Shown here: positions 11,032-21,363 of the stretch, in pieces
Position numbering within the stretch: position 1 is the first letter of the stretch
Layout: every line of letters starts with the position of its first letter
NCBI GenBank assembly: GCA_905221605.1
Contig: CAJNDS010001446.1
Location: 1 to 64,000, forward strand
Source: Symbiodinium natans
Lineage: Eukaryota > Sar > Dinophyceae > Suessiales > Symbiodiniaceae
Reading direction: 5' to 3'
Length of the DNA stretch: 64,000 nucleotides
Made by a program: the position numbers and the translations under genes
Notes under the pieces: model-generated
The model's input: only the letters and a program-made list of their open reading frames with translations
Databases searched by the model: none
Told to the model about the DNA's origin: nothing

Positions 11032-11124
11032 CTCAGATTTTCCCGAGATCCTCCCTGTCCCATCATCCGGCTTTGTTTGGTTTAACTCGCGCAAGCGAAG
11101 CCCTGTCTTTCCGGAATTCCCGGA
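11032..11124 (-). CDS. Polar linker exon
   Basis: Thirty-one codons between an acceptor (gctgcgggtgttgag) and a GT donor (gtggct), phase 0 at both ends: SGNSGKTGLRLRELNQTKPD, then DGTGRISGKSE. The GNSGKTG stretch is not a Walker A motif (no GK[ST] after four residues from Gly). Probably a surface or disordered region. Unknown gene. Confidence 0.45.
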
Positions 11125-11703
11125 CTCAACACCCGCAGCCGGAGAGACAAGGATTGGCACTCTTAATATCTCTTAGCTCTCGCTCTCTTCATACAATTGT
11201 GTCCTCTTCTTCTGCTCAGCTAGGGGTTCCCACAGAACAGGGTTCCACAGCTTAGACGAGCCATTCTTCTGCCGCTACTTATGTTTCTGCTTCCGCTTCT
11301 TATCTTTCTCCTTCTCCTCAGCATGTTTGGGATATGACTTTTTTAACATCTGATAGACCGAGGAAGGTCGAGCAAATTGGGGAGCCTGTGTTCACTTCCG
11401 TGCAGCAAGCGAACTTATGCAAGTCCAACTCTGCAGTCTGGAGGCTGCGCAGCCTGCATTGGAAGAGTTCCTCCACCCCCACCCACGCCCTGGCACAGAC
11501 TTACTTCCGTTTGCACACTTGGCACACTGTAGTCTGTCCAACTTGCTCGAGCTGTGCGTGTCAGGTCAGAAAGCGTCAAGCCTGCCGCTCTCTCTGGGCG
11601 TCATCAGCCACTTTCTCAGCAGATTCAATGCGAGCCTCGACCAAGACTTTAAGGTGCCGCACTACTTGTTGACACACATGTCTGCTGGACAACAGCAATC
11701 TCT

Positions 11704-11868
11704 CACACACACACATACATACACACACACACACACACACTGACTGACTGACTGACTGACTGACTGACTGACTGACTGACTGACTGACTGACTGACACAC
11801 TGACACACTGACACACTGACACACTGACACACTGACACACACACACACACACACACACTGACTGACTG
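11704..11868. repeat. CA and TGAC microsatellite
   Basis: A (CA)n tract, then about 13 TGAC units, then TGACACAC units, then a second (CA)n tract and a few TGAC units. The symmetric CA-TGAC-CA layout suggests slippage plus expansion. Confidence 0.95.
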
Positions 11869-12360
11869 TGGTGGCATTCTACCTCCTTTCACCAAGCACC
11901 AGCCTGCCGGGCGGCCGCCTCCTGCTCCCGCCGTTGTTGGCGCTTCAGGGCTTCCTGGCTTCCCAGGACATTGGTAGCAAAAGTGCCCCATCTGCCCCAT
12001 GTGGTTCAGTGTGGGCAAACTGTGAGGCCAAGATCTTGCTCCTGAACCCCAGAAGTCCCCAGGCAACATTCATACGAACTGTCGGCGCTCTCTTGATGGT
12101 CCCCACTTGCCCAAGATCATCAAACACTTGCAGGGACCTCCTTCAAAGCCTCCACGTCATGCTGCCACATCGTAAGCCTGGACACATCGTCCTCCTCCTG
12201 GCGAAAGATTCGACACGACAACTGTGATTACAACAACGGCCACGACTACGGCCACCACTACTGCTATGACGATGGCTAACAGTGTGGATTCTCAATTGTC
12301 AGGAAATTTGCAGTATGCTTGGGCTCGTGAATGGCAGAGCAGCCCGTATTTGCCCGAGAA

Positions 12361-12545
12361 CTAGGAGTAGGAGCACAGACGTAGGGGAGGACTAGGGGAG
12401 GAGTAAGTGGAGGAGGAAGGAGAAGAGTAGGGGGAGGAGAAGGGGAGGAGTAGGGGATTAGTCGGGCAGTAGGGGAGGAGTAGGAGTAGGGGAGGAGTCG
12501 GGGAGGAGTAGGGGAGGAGTAGGGGAGGAGTGGGAAGAGTATAGT
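12361..12545. repeat. G-rich minisatellite (GGGGAGGAGTA)
   Basis: About 185 bp of variant units of GGGGAGGAGTA/GGAGTAGG, with purines almost entirely on the plus strand. The minus strand reads as Ser/Pro/Leu/Tyr in one frame, which is a composition effect. The closely spaced GGG/GGGG runs could form G-quadruplexes. Confidence 0.9.
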
Positions 12546-14401
12546 AGGAGGGGTGACGCACTCTTCATGGGGATATTGGGCGGGGGTCTGTGCGGAATTC
12601 TATGGAACGGTGCCGACCGCGGCCAGGGGTCCATGACCACAATGATGACGACTACTACGGCTGCTGCCACTGCTACTTACCAGCCCCAATACTGCTTGCT
12701 GCATGGTCCCTGCTACTGGTCTTGGGTCTGTTTGTGTTGCGGGTCCTTGGGCGTTCGCGGAGAGCCGTAGGCTTCTCCCGACTGACCGCAGGGCTTTCCA
12801 TGGGAGACGCAGTTGGCCCCCATTCCTTAAACGCACGCGAAGCTCTTGGAGCAGGATCCTTCCATGACTGTGCCCGGCGCTTGCAATCGTGAAGGACTGC
12901 TTACAACAAGCACGGACCCCAAATGCTGGGGCAACGGCGGCACCGTCCCGCGGCGCAAATTTGCGACTCTGCTTGCTACAGAGTTCTCTATCTTACGTTT
13001 CGATGGTGCTGAGGTTGATGGCTGCATGCTGGCACACCAACGAGCTGCTTCTGTGAACCGCAGCTGCGGCCTGGAAGCACGCAGCTGCCTATGCGTGTGA
13101 GCTGCCTGTGAGATCTGTGAGCCGAGTCTGCCGGATTCTGGTGGAGGACAGCATGGCAGTTGCACATCCGAATGTCTGGAAAGTACCCGTCTATTCCTTT
13201 TCGGATAGACATATAGTCCTATAGTTTTAATTACTGACTCAAAGACCCCTTTTTCCTGTTCCAAAGCGTCTCAAAGTTGATGTTCACGCCTAGAAATTAC
13301 TGCCTCAAAGACCCTGGAATCCATCCCAACTGTCAGTTTGGCCCATGAATCCTGTAAACAGGTCCCAACGAGGGGCGCAGAAAATTCGTGAACTGGTATA
13401 GCGGGGCGGTACAGTACAGGCAGGGATGGGGCCTATGGCAGCATGGGGCTGTACGTAACGGTCTACCGTCATAGGGCGGTACTTTCTGGACCTATCTTCG
13501 CACGTCCAGAAGATCGATTTCAAGCCTGTGCGTTCTCGAACTGTTTTCCCATTCTGATCTGGTTTTTCTCCGACAGCCTGCACCCCACTGCCACAGACGT
13601 GAAGATCTGTCCGATCTTTGTTTGGCGTCCCACACACTGGGTTTTCAGTGTGCAGGCTAGAGGCCCCCAACGGCATCGCCTGGGTTATGGCATGACACTG
13701 TGCCGCTTTGACCACGCCATGCGTGTCACGGGACACTCGTCCGGTCTGCCCAGGCGATGCCTTTGAACCCTGGAGTACCAATACATATCAATACCATGCC
13801 CTACCCATTCAGCCTAGTTCTTCACAAAAATACCTAACCACATGGTGTAAGCTGCGATCCCGACTGCAACTGCAAAAGCATTGAAGTATATGACACGGCC
13901 GCCCCTGTCACTACACCCTGCAGGGAGGCTCTGTGATCAAGATCTCTTGATTTCCTACTAGCAGGAGCTACCAGCGATGCACAACCGACTGCCATAGCCG
14001 TTCCTAGTCCAAGCATGTCCTAGCTAGCCAATGTCGACTTGCCTCAAAAAGTTGATTGCACAGGCTCTACAAATATTAGCGCCCTCGGCAGCTGTCATGT
14101 TAGGCGCCACAAGCCTCAGCATTGAAGCGAGAACGGGGATGGCAGAGCTTTGCTGCTTGAAGCCAAGTGGCCGATTTCAGGAAGGGTTTGATGGTCTTGC
14201 CACTGCCTGCACAAGTCGTGCGACATCTCACGTTGATGCAACAACGTCAATGAACAGAACTACCATCTCATGTCATTGCCAAATCGCATCATCACATGAT
14301 GCACGCAACAAAATGGTAGAACAATATCGACCTATGTGCATCAACGTGACCAAACCAGCATAGAACGGCGAAAATGTTGTCGAGCCTGAGGGTGAGGGCA
14401 C

Positions 14402-14546
14402 CTTTTTGGAAACGGCCGTCTTCTTGGACTGCACTTTCCCAGAAGCCGTCTGCTTCTTGGACGTCTTGCTCGCTCCTGAGTTCACGTCCACACAGAGTGC
14501 ACAGCCGGAGAGCTGTTCAAAACACTTCGACAACGCCGCAATGTGG
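14402..14546 (-). CDS. Lys/Ser-rich exon (14-15 kb gene)
   Basis: The frame HIAALSKCFEQLSGCALCVD, then NSGASKTSKKQTASGKVQSK, then KTAVSKK, ends at a GT donor (gtgccc, 14400-14401). The first half looks like a helix and the second is a basic, disordered Ser/Lys tail of the kind found in nucleic-acid-associated or nuclear proteins. It probably belongs with the exons at 14846-14979 and 15121-15193. No domain is recognised. Confidence 0.55.
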
Positions 14547-14589
14547 CTCAAGTTGCGTATCAGATTAGGCAGGGGAGCTTCACTTAGAG

Positions 14590-14648
14590 TTCGAGTTCTG
14601 CAACAACAGCGGAAGCTGGAAGGTGGTGGCCTAGTTCGGGATCACGTT
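14590..14648 (-). CDS. Short exon of the 14-15 kb gene
   Basis: A good acceptor (tttttgcctgtag) precedes RDPELGHHLPASAVVAELEL. A TAA follows immediately, so the donor must lie just before it. No clear GT is present, and a non-canonical donor would be needed. Confidence 0.35.
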
Positions 14649-14845
14649 CTACAGGCAAAAACAAACTTTGAGCCACTGGGCTTGGGGTGAGACTCTCGTG
14701 GTACGAACATAACAGTGATGGTGCCAGAACATGCGAGAACTGTGCAACTCAAGGAATCAGGAAACAACCGGCACCTGCACGGGAATGATCTTCACCTGGC
14801 TGCCACTCGCAACGGCACCCCAACGCAGCATGTCAACAAACAGAC

Positions 14846-14979
14846 CTGAAGAAATAACGCTTCACGACGGCAAACATGTCTGGCGAACCCTCATCGGAGT
14901 CATCTTCGTCTTCACTCACGGCGGAGACTCCTTTCCACCTGGCCACGGTTCCACGGTTCAACCGTCTCTCACCCAAAGA
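14846..14979 (-). CDS. Acidic-patch exon of the 14-15 kb gene
   Basis: Forty-four codons between an acceptor (gttcgaaaacag) and the donor gtctgt: ERRLNRGTVARWKGVSAVS, then EDEDDSDEGSPDMFAVVKRY. The run EDEDDSDE is typical of acidic low-complexity patches in chromatin or RNA proteins, and with the Lys/Ser exon downstream suggests a nuclear or nucleolar protein. That role is inference. Confidence 0.6.
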
Positions 14980-15120
14980 CTGTTTTCGAACCGCATGCCC
15001 ACAAAAACATCATGGAGCACCTCAAAACCACTTCGTTCTTCCTCTTTGGATGCTTGAGAAAGGATCCTGGCCGCCGAACTTATGACATCAAGAAGCACAG
15101 CACAGATTGAGCGATATTAC

Positions 15121-15193
15121 ACGCAGCCAAGAATGCAGGACAAAAGTGTCCTGGCCACTTCTCTTTCAAGATCGCAATGTTTCGCTGCTCCTT
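15121..15193 (-). CDS. Exon KEQRNIAILKEKW (14-15 kb gene)
   Basis: Acceptor gcaatcaccag and donor GTAATA bracket 24 codons: KEQRNIAILKEKWPGHFC, then PAFLAA. It joins in phase 0 to the upstream exon ending at 15284. Unknown family. Confidence 0.55.
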
Positions 15194-15283
15194 CTGGTGA
15201 TTGCTTCATCAGATGCCAACACGGAAACCCGACCGTCCTCCACACCTTTCGAGTCCCTCGTCGCAACGGCCCCACCACCTTAC

Positions 15284-15346
15284 GAGAGTGCTTGAGCTTT
15301 GTTTTGTTTGGAAGGCGAGGACATGAATAGACGATTCATAGTGATT
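15284..15346 (-). CDS. Possible first exon of the 14-15 kb gene
   Basis: A strong GTAAGG donor at 15282-15283 ends the segment. In the frame that joins the next exon in phase 0 it reads ESSIHVLAFQTKQSSSTL. In another frame an ATG gives MSSPSKQNKAQALS, which would need a different junction. The start is therefore open. Confidence 0.4.
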
Positions 15347-16866
15347 CTTCGCAGAAGAAGCCCGCGGGCATTCCGCAGAAGGTCTGGCAATTTCCGTGGC
15401 ACTGTTCGATAACACGCGTCAACATCTTGCCCCATACCGTTCGCAACAAAGGACTGTGGTCTGACAGCATGTCTGGCAAGGCATGGCAGCCCATTCAGTG
15501 CTAAACTTCGTCCACCCCACCCGAAGTTGGATCGGTAACGACAACTTGCATTTGCAAAACGCTCCTAGCATGCTTTCAGAAGCCATCGCTCAAAAATCCT
15601 CAGAATTCCGATCGGTTACTCTCAAGGACGTTTCAGGGTTTGGGGCTTCCTCAGAGCTTCCACAAGAAAGAGTCTTTCGAGGACTTTTCTGCCTTCCACT
15701 CGCACAACTACATTGTTTTCGTGCTGCACTATCCGATAAAAACCAGTTGGCCTCGTAGTGCCACTGCACACTTCGTGCGGGACGTTGCTAGGCTTGAAGC
15801 TTTCTCCGGGGCCGATTTGCGCCGCCTAAAGATGGCAGTGCGACACTGAAATTCATTGACATTGGCCGGTGCTCAGCACGAGGCAAACGTTGAATGTTAC
15901 AGTGCGACTGTTTGCCATTCCTGCTGAAACACCATGGACATCACCAACATCATCCTCGAAGCGCTCTCGAAGTAGTTTTCAATTCTGAACAAAAAATGAT
16001 CCGAGCAAGGAGCTGAATCACGCGGCAGGCAGGCCCCGAAGTGCACCCAAGATACCCAAGGAGCGAGCATGGTCAACTAGCAGCTGCGAACTGTGGAAGG
16101 CGAGGCCGGGCAACCGCGCATCAAGCAGGAGGCCCGGTAGGGCAGCCACGGAGCAAGCACGCAGCTTGCAGCTAGCAGCGGCGCACCTAAAGCGCCAAGC
16201 GTAGCATGCAAGGAGCAAGCAGCGAGCAAGCTGCAACTAAGGGATTGCGCACTTACAAAGTGCGAGGCCCGGCAAGGCACGGCCGCCCGCCCGCCCAAGA
16301 AGATCAAGTCTATTTGTTCGTCTGCCGACCGTCTGCGTCGCTTTTTGTTTGGTTGCTTCACCATCCCTCTGAATCGCTCTCGAGCTAAGATGCAGACAGT
16401 TGCTGTAGTGCTTGACGCATAGAGTCATGCGATTGCAACGCAGGACAGAACCGTGAGCCTGCGGGCAGCGAGAGCCCCCCGTGACAACACGCCCTGACTC
16501 TTCGGTAATCTTTCAGGCTGGAAAACGTGTTCCACGACATGGCAAACTCAAAAACTCAACCCAAGGTGAGCAGAGAAGCGGCACCTTCAGGTGTGCGCAC
16601 GTGAAGTCGTAATCTTCCTGCAGGATGCGGGCTGTTCAGAAAGCAATCCTCAAGATGCCGTGCTACTCCTGCTGGCCTTCAACTTCATGTTTTCATCGAA
16701 GCGCACAGAAGAGCCTGTGTCCACCACCAAGAAGTCACCTTGATTTTTCTGCCGAAACCCTTGCAACTCGGAGTGCAAACTCTTACCGGGAGAATACTAA
16801 GCCGAGCTTCCCAAAATGAAATGATGATGGACAACCTCGGGCCCTGCCGCAGCCGCAGCAGAATCA
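15347..16866. other. No assignable gene
   Basis: Several short open frames on both strands (plus 15640-15849 is the most protein-like). A gcaagc-rich stretch lies at 16130-16290. Nothing I can name. Confidence 0.35.
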
Positions 16867-16970
16867 CTCTCTGAAGATACAAATGCCCAGACATGCCCGT
16901 GCAACGTTGCGCACGACATGGTCGCCCTGGCCTGCAAAGGTGCGGGCGCAGCTTTGGAGCATGTACGCTC
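16867..16970 (-). CDS. Cys-containing helical exon
   Basis: After an acceptor (ttttgaaacaag) the frame reads AYMLQSCARTFAGQGDHVVR, then NVARACLGICIFR, ending near a GT donor (gtgatt). Possibly the 3' part of the gene whose other exons lie at 17.5-18.7 kb. No family is recognised. Confidence 0.45.
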
Positions 16971-17017
16971 CTTGTTTCAAAACTCGATCAAGCGCGCATA
17001 GAAAAGTCACAGAAGCC

Positions 17018-17059
17018 CGCACTCCCGCATACTCCCGCATACTCCCGCATACTCCCGCC
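17018..17059. repeat. 10-bp tandem repeat actcccgcat
   Basis: Four copies of actcccgcat/ct in a row. Confidence 0.9.
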
Positions 17060-17534
17060 TCCAAGCTTCGGCTTGCCGTGTAAACCCACTGCCGCACGCA
17101 TCTTTGCGATGATGAAGCGGGCGGCGGCAACAGGAGTCCTTCGATGTCGAGCGGTACCAACGCTGTGCAACAGGGTTCTTCTCGTGCAGGCAATTGCGGG
17201 CAATTCTGGACTTGCTAGTGCAGGCCTACAGACCTCCTCCAGTCAGCCTAATAAGCAGCTTCCCCTCATGCCCTTGCTCATGTACTCGACCAGGCTGCTA
17301 AGGTTGAGGCAGTTCAGGCCACGCTTCGGAGTTCAGATGAGTTCGGGGTTCTTCAGGATCTCTTGTCCGGCACTAGTTTCAGCGTGCGGCGAGGCAGGGG
17401 GCTGTACATCAACGCTCCTCCTGCCCAGCTGGGGCAAGCAATGCTGCAACTCCATCCCGTTCTTCGTTTAGGTGTTGTGGTGGATTTAATTGAGGTTATT
17501 TCCACTTTTGTTGTGGCTTGTGGGTTCGCATATG

Positions 17535-17650
17535 TTCACGTTCTCAGCAATGGCCCTCGAAAGCAGGCAATTCTGGCAAGCTTCACGATCAATCGGCGCG
17601 CTGCGGCATGAGCTTTGTTCTTCGCGTCATCCGTCTTATCGACGGCTTTC
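17535..17650 (-). CDS. Basic helical exon with stop (17.5-18.7 kb gene)
   Basis: After the acceptor cacttgcttaag the frame reads KAVDKTDDAKNKAHAAARRL, then IVKLARIACFRGPLLRT, followed by TGA at 17535-17537. It could be a terminal exon. The intron end just upstream is nearly repeated at 17983-18015, next to the exon at 17887-17982, suggesting the two exons share a duplicated origin. Confidence 0.5.
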
Positions 17651-17886
17651 CTTAAGCAAGTGTTGAAATTTCGGAAATGCCAGTGTCGGCAACATGTTAG
17701 TTTAAAACCAACGACAACCTCCAGTTGGCGAAGAAGCGTCTCACCATGCCGGTACTCCCAAGCAGCGATGTCGTCTGAGACTTGAACACAAACTTTATTG
17801 CCTCGGTGTCGGCGAAAACATGCGAAAACTGCTCTAGGCTGCTGGTCCGGGAGTCAGGGCGCAAAGTCTTTTGCGATCTGTGCTCA

Positions 17887-17982
17887 AAGCCCAAGGCTGG
17901 CCGCTGCATCGTCGAGCGCTTTATTGCGGGATGGCGTTAGTTTGCCACCCACCACCGCTTTGAGGCCAAGGGCCTTGTAGTC
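17887..17982 (-). CDS. Exon DYKALGLKAVVGG (17.5-18.7 kb gene)
   Basis: The acceptor is ctgcttaagag. The frame reads DYKALGLKAVVGGKLTPSRN, then KALDDAAASLGL, then TGA at 17884-17886. It may end the protein or be cut by a donor just before the stop. It follows the exon at 18047-18115 in phase 0. Confidence 0.5.
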
Positions 17983-18046
17983 CTCTTAAGCAGAAGTTGA
18001 AAACTTGGAAATATTGTGATCTCCTCTGTGCTCCAAGTGCTCATGC

Positions 18047-18115
18047 CCTCGCTTCCCACACTTCGTCCTCCAAGCTCTCGGCATCGACGTACCAAGTCGG
18101 CGTGACGCCAGCCTC
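18047..18115 (-). CDS. Exon EAGVTPTWYVDAE (17.5-18.7 kb gene)
   Basis: Twenty-three codons, phase 0 at both ends: EAGVTPTWYVDAESLEDEVW, then EAR. The acceptor gtatttacag is good. The donor would be GC (gcatga). The acidic and aromatic composition is unlike the flanks. Unknown family. Confidence 0.55.
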
Positions 18116-18199
18116 CTGTAAATACTGGCAGCATTGTACAAGGTGCTCTCTCTCCACCATCTAAAGCCTAAAGACTAAAGCATTCGAATGCACTGAAAG

Positions 18200-18324
18200 A
18201 ACCGGCGAGCAGAAGCTCCTGGAGCTGTGTCTGCACCGTAACAATATCCCGCACACCCTCGAGTTTGGTGGCACGCCGTGCCGAAATGACGCAGAAGTGG
18301 AACTCTTCTTTGGGCGGCAGGCAC
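18200..18324 (-). CDS. Exon CLPPKEEFHFCVISARR (17.5-18.7 kb gene)
   Basis: After an acceptor (gcgtgtgtcag) the frame reads CLPPKEEFHFCVISARRATK, then LEGVRDIVTVQTQLQELLL. The same frame is open upstream to 18461, so the exon could be longer. Another frame upstream (EDKDTDFFSLLSRAEKKC) is also protein-like. The 3' boundary is not clear. Confidence 0.45.
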
Positions 18325-18617
18325 CTGACACACGCAGATCGTCTACAGCTTCTGGTGGATGGGGTGATTAGCTTCGCACTTCTTCTCGGCACGGGAGAGC
18401 AAGCTGAAGAAGTCTGTGTCTTTGTCCTCATGCACAGACACTGACAAATTTGGAATGGCAATTATGGAAAGTGTGCATCGGTTCTGCGGCCGACATTGAG
18501 GCAAGTCGCTGTGCCGATAAAGGACTTGGTACCGCCTTTGCTCACCTCGTGCGGTAGATGTATGCCTATAATGGTCATCATCATGGCCATCATTGCGAGT
18601 CGGTTTTCTTACCTCAC

Positions 18618-18698
18618 CTCACGGATCTGCTGCCGTGCCAGCTGCACCGCCTGCTGCGCCTTGCACCCGATTCCAAGTCGACCCAACGCCGATCTGCC
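18618..18698 (-). CDS. Helical exon GRSALGRLGIGCKAQQ (17.5-18.7 kb gene)
   Basis: A phase-0, 27-codon exon with an acceptor (acagcattacaag) and a strong donor (gtgaggtaag): GRSALGRLGIGCKAQQAVQL, then ARQQIRE. The Ala/Gln-rich amphipathic pattern looks helical. It is the most upstream clear exon of this cluster. Confidence 0.55.
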
Positions 18699-19879
18699 CT
18701 TGTAATGCTGTGACCCGCCTGCAATCGCGCTAGCCGGACCTGGCCATTGAATCCGTCCTTGTGGGTCAGCTGCCTGCCAACCTCAACAGCAAGCATCACA
18801 TCAACTATCTGCAGCCATCTTGTACCTCGAACGGCAATCCGTGAACTTGCATGTGCCGATACTGTACATCTTGGCATGCTTGGTGGCTCGCGTGCTGTTC
18901 GACCTTCTCCTTGTGAAAATAGATCTTCATCTCTGGACTCACGAAGCTGGTCAAAGTGCCTGGGGCAGATTAAGAACTTGGCCAAGGTCATGTGGTCTCA
19001 CTTGCACGTTGCGGGCAGAACTGCGTTGCGAAGCTCATTCCCATGCCAAGTTACCGCCTCCACCGTTGGGCTTGCTGCGAGAGTTCGCCTTGGTGGCCTT
19101 CACTCCTTGACTTTCACTCCTTGACCACCTTGACATGCCTTGACATGCCTTGACCCTCACCCTTTCTAGCAACAGAAGGGCACCACATGCAGCTCCTTGA
19201 CCCCAATCATCAGGGAGCCACGGGACGCGGTTGAAGTCAACCTCGACCTTGACCTCAGTGGTGGTCACAACCACATACACTGACCGACGCAAGGAGCGAA
19301 GAGTAAGCTCAGTGCTCCCGTGGCGGTGACCCAGTTCTTGGGGTTGGCAGAACCCTTCTTCCGGGTAACAGGATACCTTGAGCTAAGGTGATGTCCAAGT
19401 ACAAGGCATGAGAACCGCGGAATTTCTCAAACAACACGCAGCGCTGAAAGCAAGCGAGGCACCCCGCCCGCTCTGTGATTGGCACAGCGTGCGCTGCGTC
19501 ATCAACCAGTTGAGGCTGCTCATCGATTCGGACATCATCTCTCCCCGAGTCCTTCTTCAATCGCGCCCGCAACGCATTCCTCATAGAGCCTGCAAAGTGG
19601 CGATGTCGTGACACCACTTCAGGCTCGCAGCCGTTGCATCATCAGCAAAAACCAATCGCAAATCGTAGCTGAGCCCCTCTAAGAGCCCCCCTCGCTAAAG
19701 GCCCCCCGTCTGAGCCCCCCGTCTCTTGCTGAGCTTCTTCACGGCCAAAGTTCCTCGGAGAGCTGAAGGCTGAAAGGCAACGGCATTGTGTAGCCATTGT
19801 TGTAGACACTTTGCGAATGAGGCAACAGGAAAGTGAACAAAAAGATGAAACAAAGGGACGAGCGGCGCCCACTCGCCTT

Positions 19880-20059
19880 CACCGGCTTCGAGGGCTTCGA
19901 GGGCTTCGAAGGCTTCGAAGGCTTCGAGGGCGTCGGGCCTCGGCCTCCGGCTCGGACATTCTGCTTCCCTTTGGCCATGGCAAGAACTCGAGCTCTGCGC
20001 TGATGAGCGAAGTGCTGCACAAGATGTTGCCGGCTCTATTGCGTAAGCTGTCAGACTGG
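19880..20059 (-). CDS. Exon with SKP/EAF-type repeat; three frames open
   Basis: After the acceptor tttcgtgcaag three frames are open. One gives SDSLRNRAGNILCSTSLISA, then ELEFLPWPKGSRMSEPEAEA. A second contains a Kozak-like ATG at 19980 and an SKP repeat. The third gives an EAFEALEAL repeat, then GEGEWAPLVPLFHLFVHFPV. The 9-bp repeat at 19889-19936 keeps all three open. Probably exonic, frame undecided. Confidence 0.4.
19889..19936. repeat. 9-bp tandem repeat cttcgaagg
   Basis: Five to six copies of cttcgaggg/cttcgaagg. As the period is a multiple of three it would add tripeptides (SKP, EAF or RSL) if translated. Confidence 0.9.
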
Positions 20060-20287
20060 CTTGCACGAAACTTGCTATGATACACAAAACCTGGGGGCAA
20101 ACGCATGGCTGCTGATGCACCTCTTTCGTTTATTATCTTCTTACAGCAGGCACCTGTGAACCTTCCAGCAGTGCCTCATGTTCTGCACACACTTCTCCAA
20201 GTACCATACCGTTCGCCCCTTTTCGAAGTGCGTCAACGACTAGCATTCAGCATCCGCGGCGGGGACATGCAGCCGGCCGTGCCTTAC

Positions 20288-20377
20288 TACAAGCATGTAC
20301 AAGCGGCACAGCAACATCCTCATCTCATCGTCTGAAAGTGCAAGACTGACAAGATCAAATGCAGAAAGCTGAGCCAT
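20288..20377 (-). CDS. Probable first coding exon with ATG
   Basis: An ATG in good context (gccaATGG) starts 30 codons that end exactly at a consensus GTAAGG donor: MAQLSAFDLVSLALSDDEMR, then MLLCRLYMLV. The helical, acidic N-terminus has no signal peptide. The downstream partner may be the exon at 19880-20059, but the phase does not match directly. Unknown family. Confidence 0.5.
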
Positions 20378-20934
20378 TGGCGGACTTCACCGACTCTGAC
20401 TGTCACCTCAGAGCCCAAAACCTTCTGGTAACATCCACTCTCTTTAGCGCAAGTCAAAGGCTTCCAAGGCACATGGTGTGGTGCCGCAACCTGCACTCCA
20501 GCTGATGGATACAGCATCTTGCAGCAGCTTTCGAACAGCGCCTGTGGGGCAGGCGCAACACCAGCGACGCCGATGCGAGGACCGTGGGTGGAAGTCACGA
20601 CCTGCGAAAATACGTGGAGAACGTGAGGGCGGCTTTATACTACAAGGCCGCGGAGCGGAGCAGCAACAGCGTGATGCAAGGCCCGACGACAAGCGCAAGC
20701 ATGGGTCTGAAGGTAGCAAGTGACTGCAAAACAAAGTTTTAGCCCCGCCTTTGGGCTTGATCCAGAGACCAGGCGAACCTGAGCACTTGCACATTGCATT
20801 TTCTGAGTCGATGTGCCTCCGTCTCAAATTCTCGTCGCTACTGGTTGAAGGCCTGCGCACGCAAATCGCTCGCCTTCTGGGGCTGCGCTGCACTCCGAGC
20901 GGCACCAGCTACTGGGACTTTTGGGGCGGCACCC

Positions 20935-20940
20935 AAAAAA

Positions 20941-20977
<37 letters not shown>

Positions 20978-21009
20978 ACACACCCACACACCCACACACC
21001 CACGCACGC
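20935..21009. repeat. Poly-A plus CA microsatellite
   Basis: A run of ten A, then (CA)n, then CCCACACA units. Confidence 0.95.
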
Positions 21010-21195
21010 GCTGCAATCAAGGCACTCTGTATGGAGAGGGCCTCGTTAGGCAGGCACACTAGAAGCCAGCCCAAATGCACAAGGGACCAGCCCTATCAGG
21101 GCCCTAGCAAGCCCTGGTAGCAATGAAAAACAGCAAGGTGCTTTAAACTTTTGACACAGCTTGCTTCCCCGCCACGATAAGGTATACATGGTGAC

Positions 21196-21363
21196 CTGCA
21201 TCTAGCTGGCAGCCCCCGTCCATGCCCTTCTTGGCACAAATCTTTCGGCAACTTGGCGACTCCCAGCGCAAGGCACCACGCTCGGCTGCAGCCTGCAAGC
21301 CCAACACAATGGGCACTGCTTTGAACGGAAATGCCGCGGAAATGCCCATCGCAAATTGTTGCA
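21196..21363 (-). CDS. Exon QQFAMGISAAFPFK
   Basis: The acceptor gtagatgcaag and a GT donor (gtcacc) bracket 55 codons: QQFAMGISAAFPFKAVPIVL, then GLQAAAERGALRW, then CRKICAKKGMDGGCQLDA. Four Cys in the second half. Not recognised. Confidence 0.5.

Larger units (their letters stand above)
11125..14401. other. No assignable gene; repeat-rich
   Basis: Contains the CA/TGAC satellite (11704-11868), a GGAGGAGTAGG minisatellite (12361-12545) and a 20-bp direct repeat at about 13228 and 13294. Several open frames of 60-150 codons exist on both strands (for example minus 13305-13781), but none has convincing splice signals or composition. Confidence 0.4.

Noticed and set aside
11576-12069. Minus frames rich in SVSQ/CVCV
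   Set aside because: Translation of the TGAC and CA satellite, not a gene.
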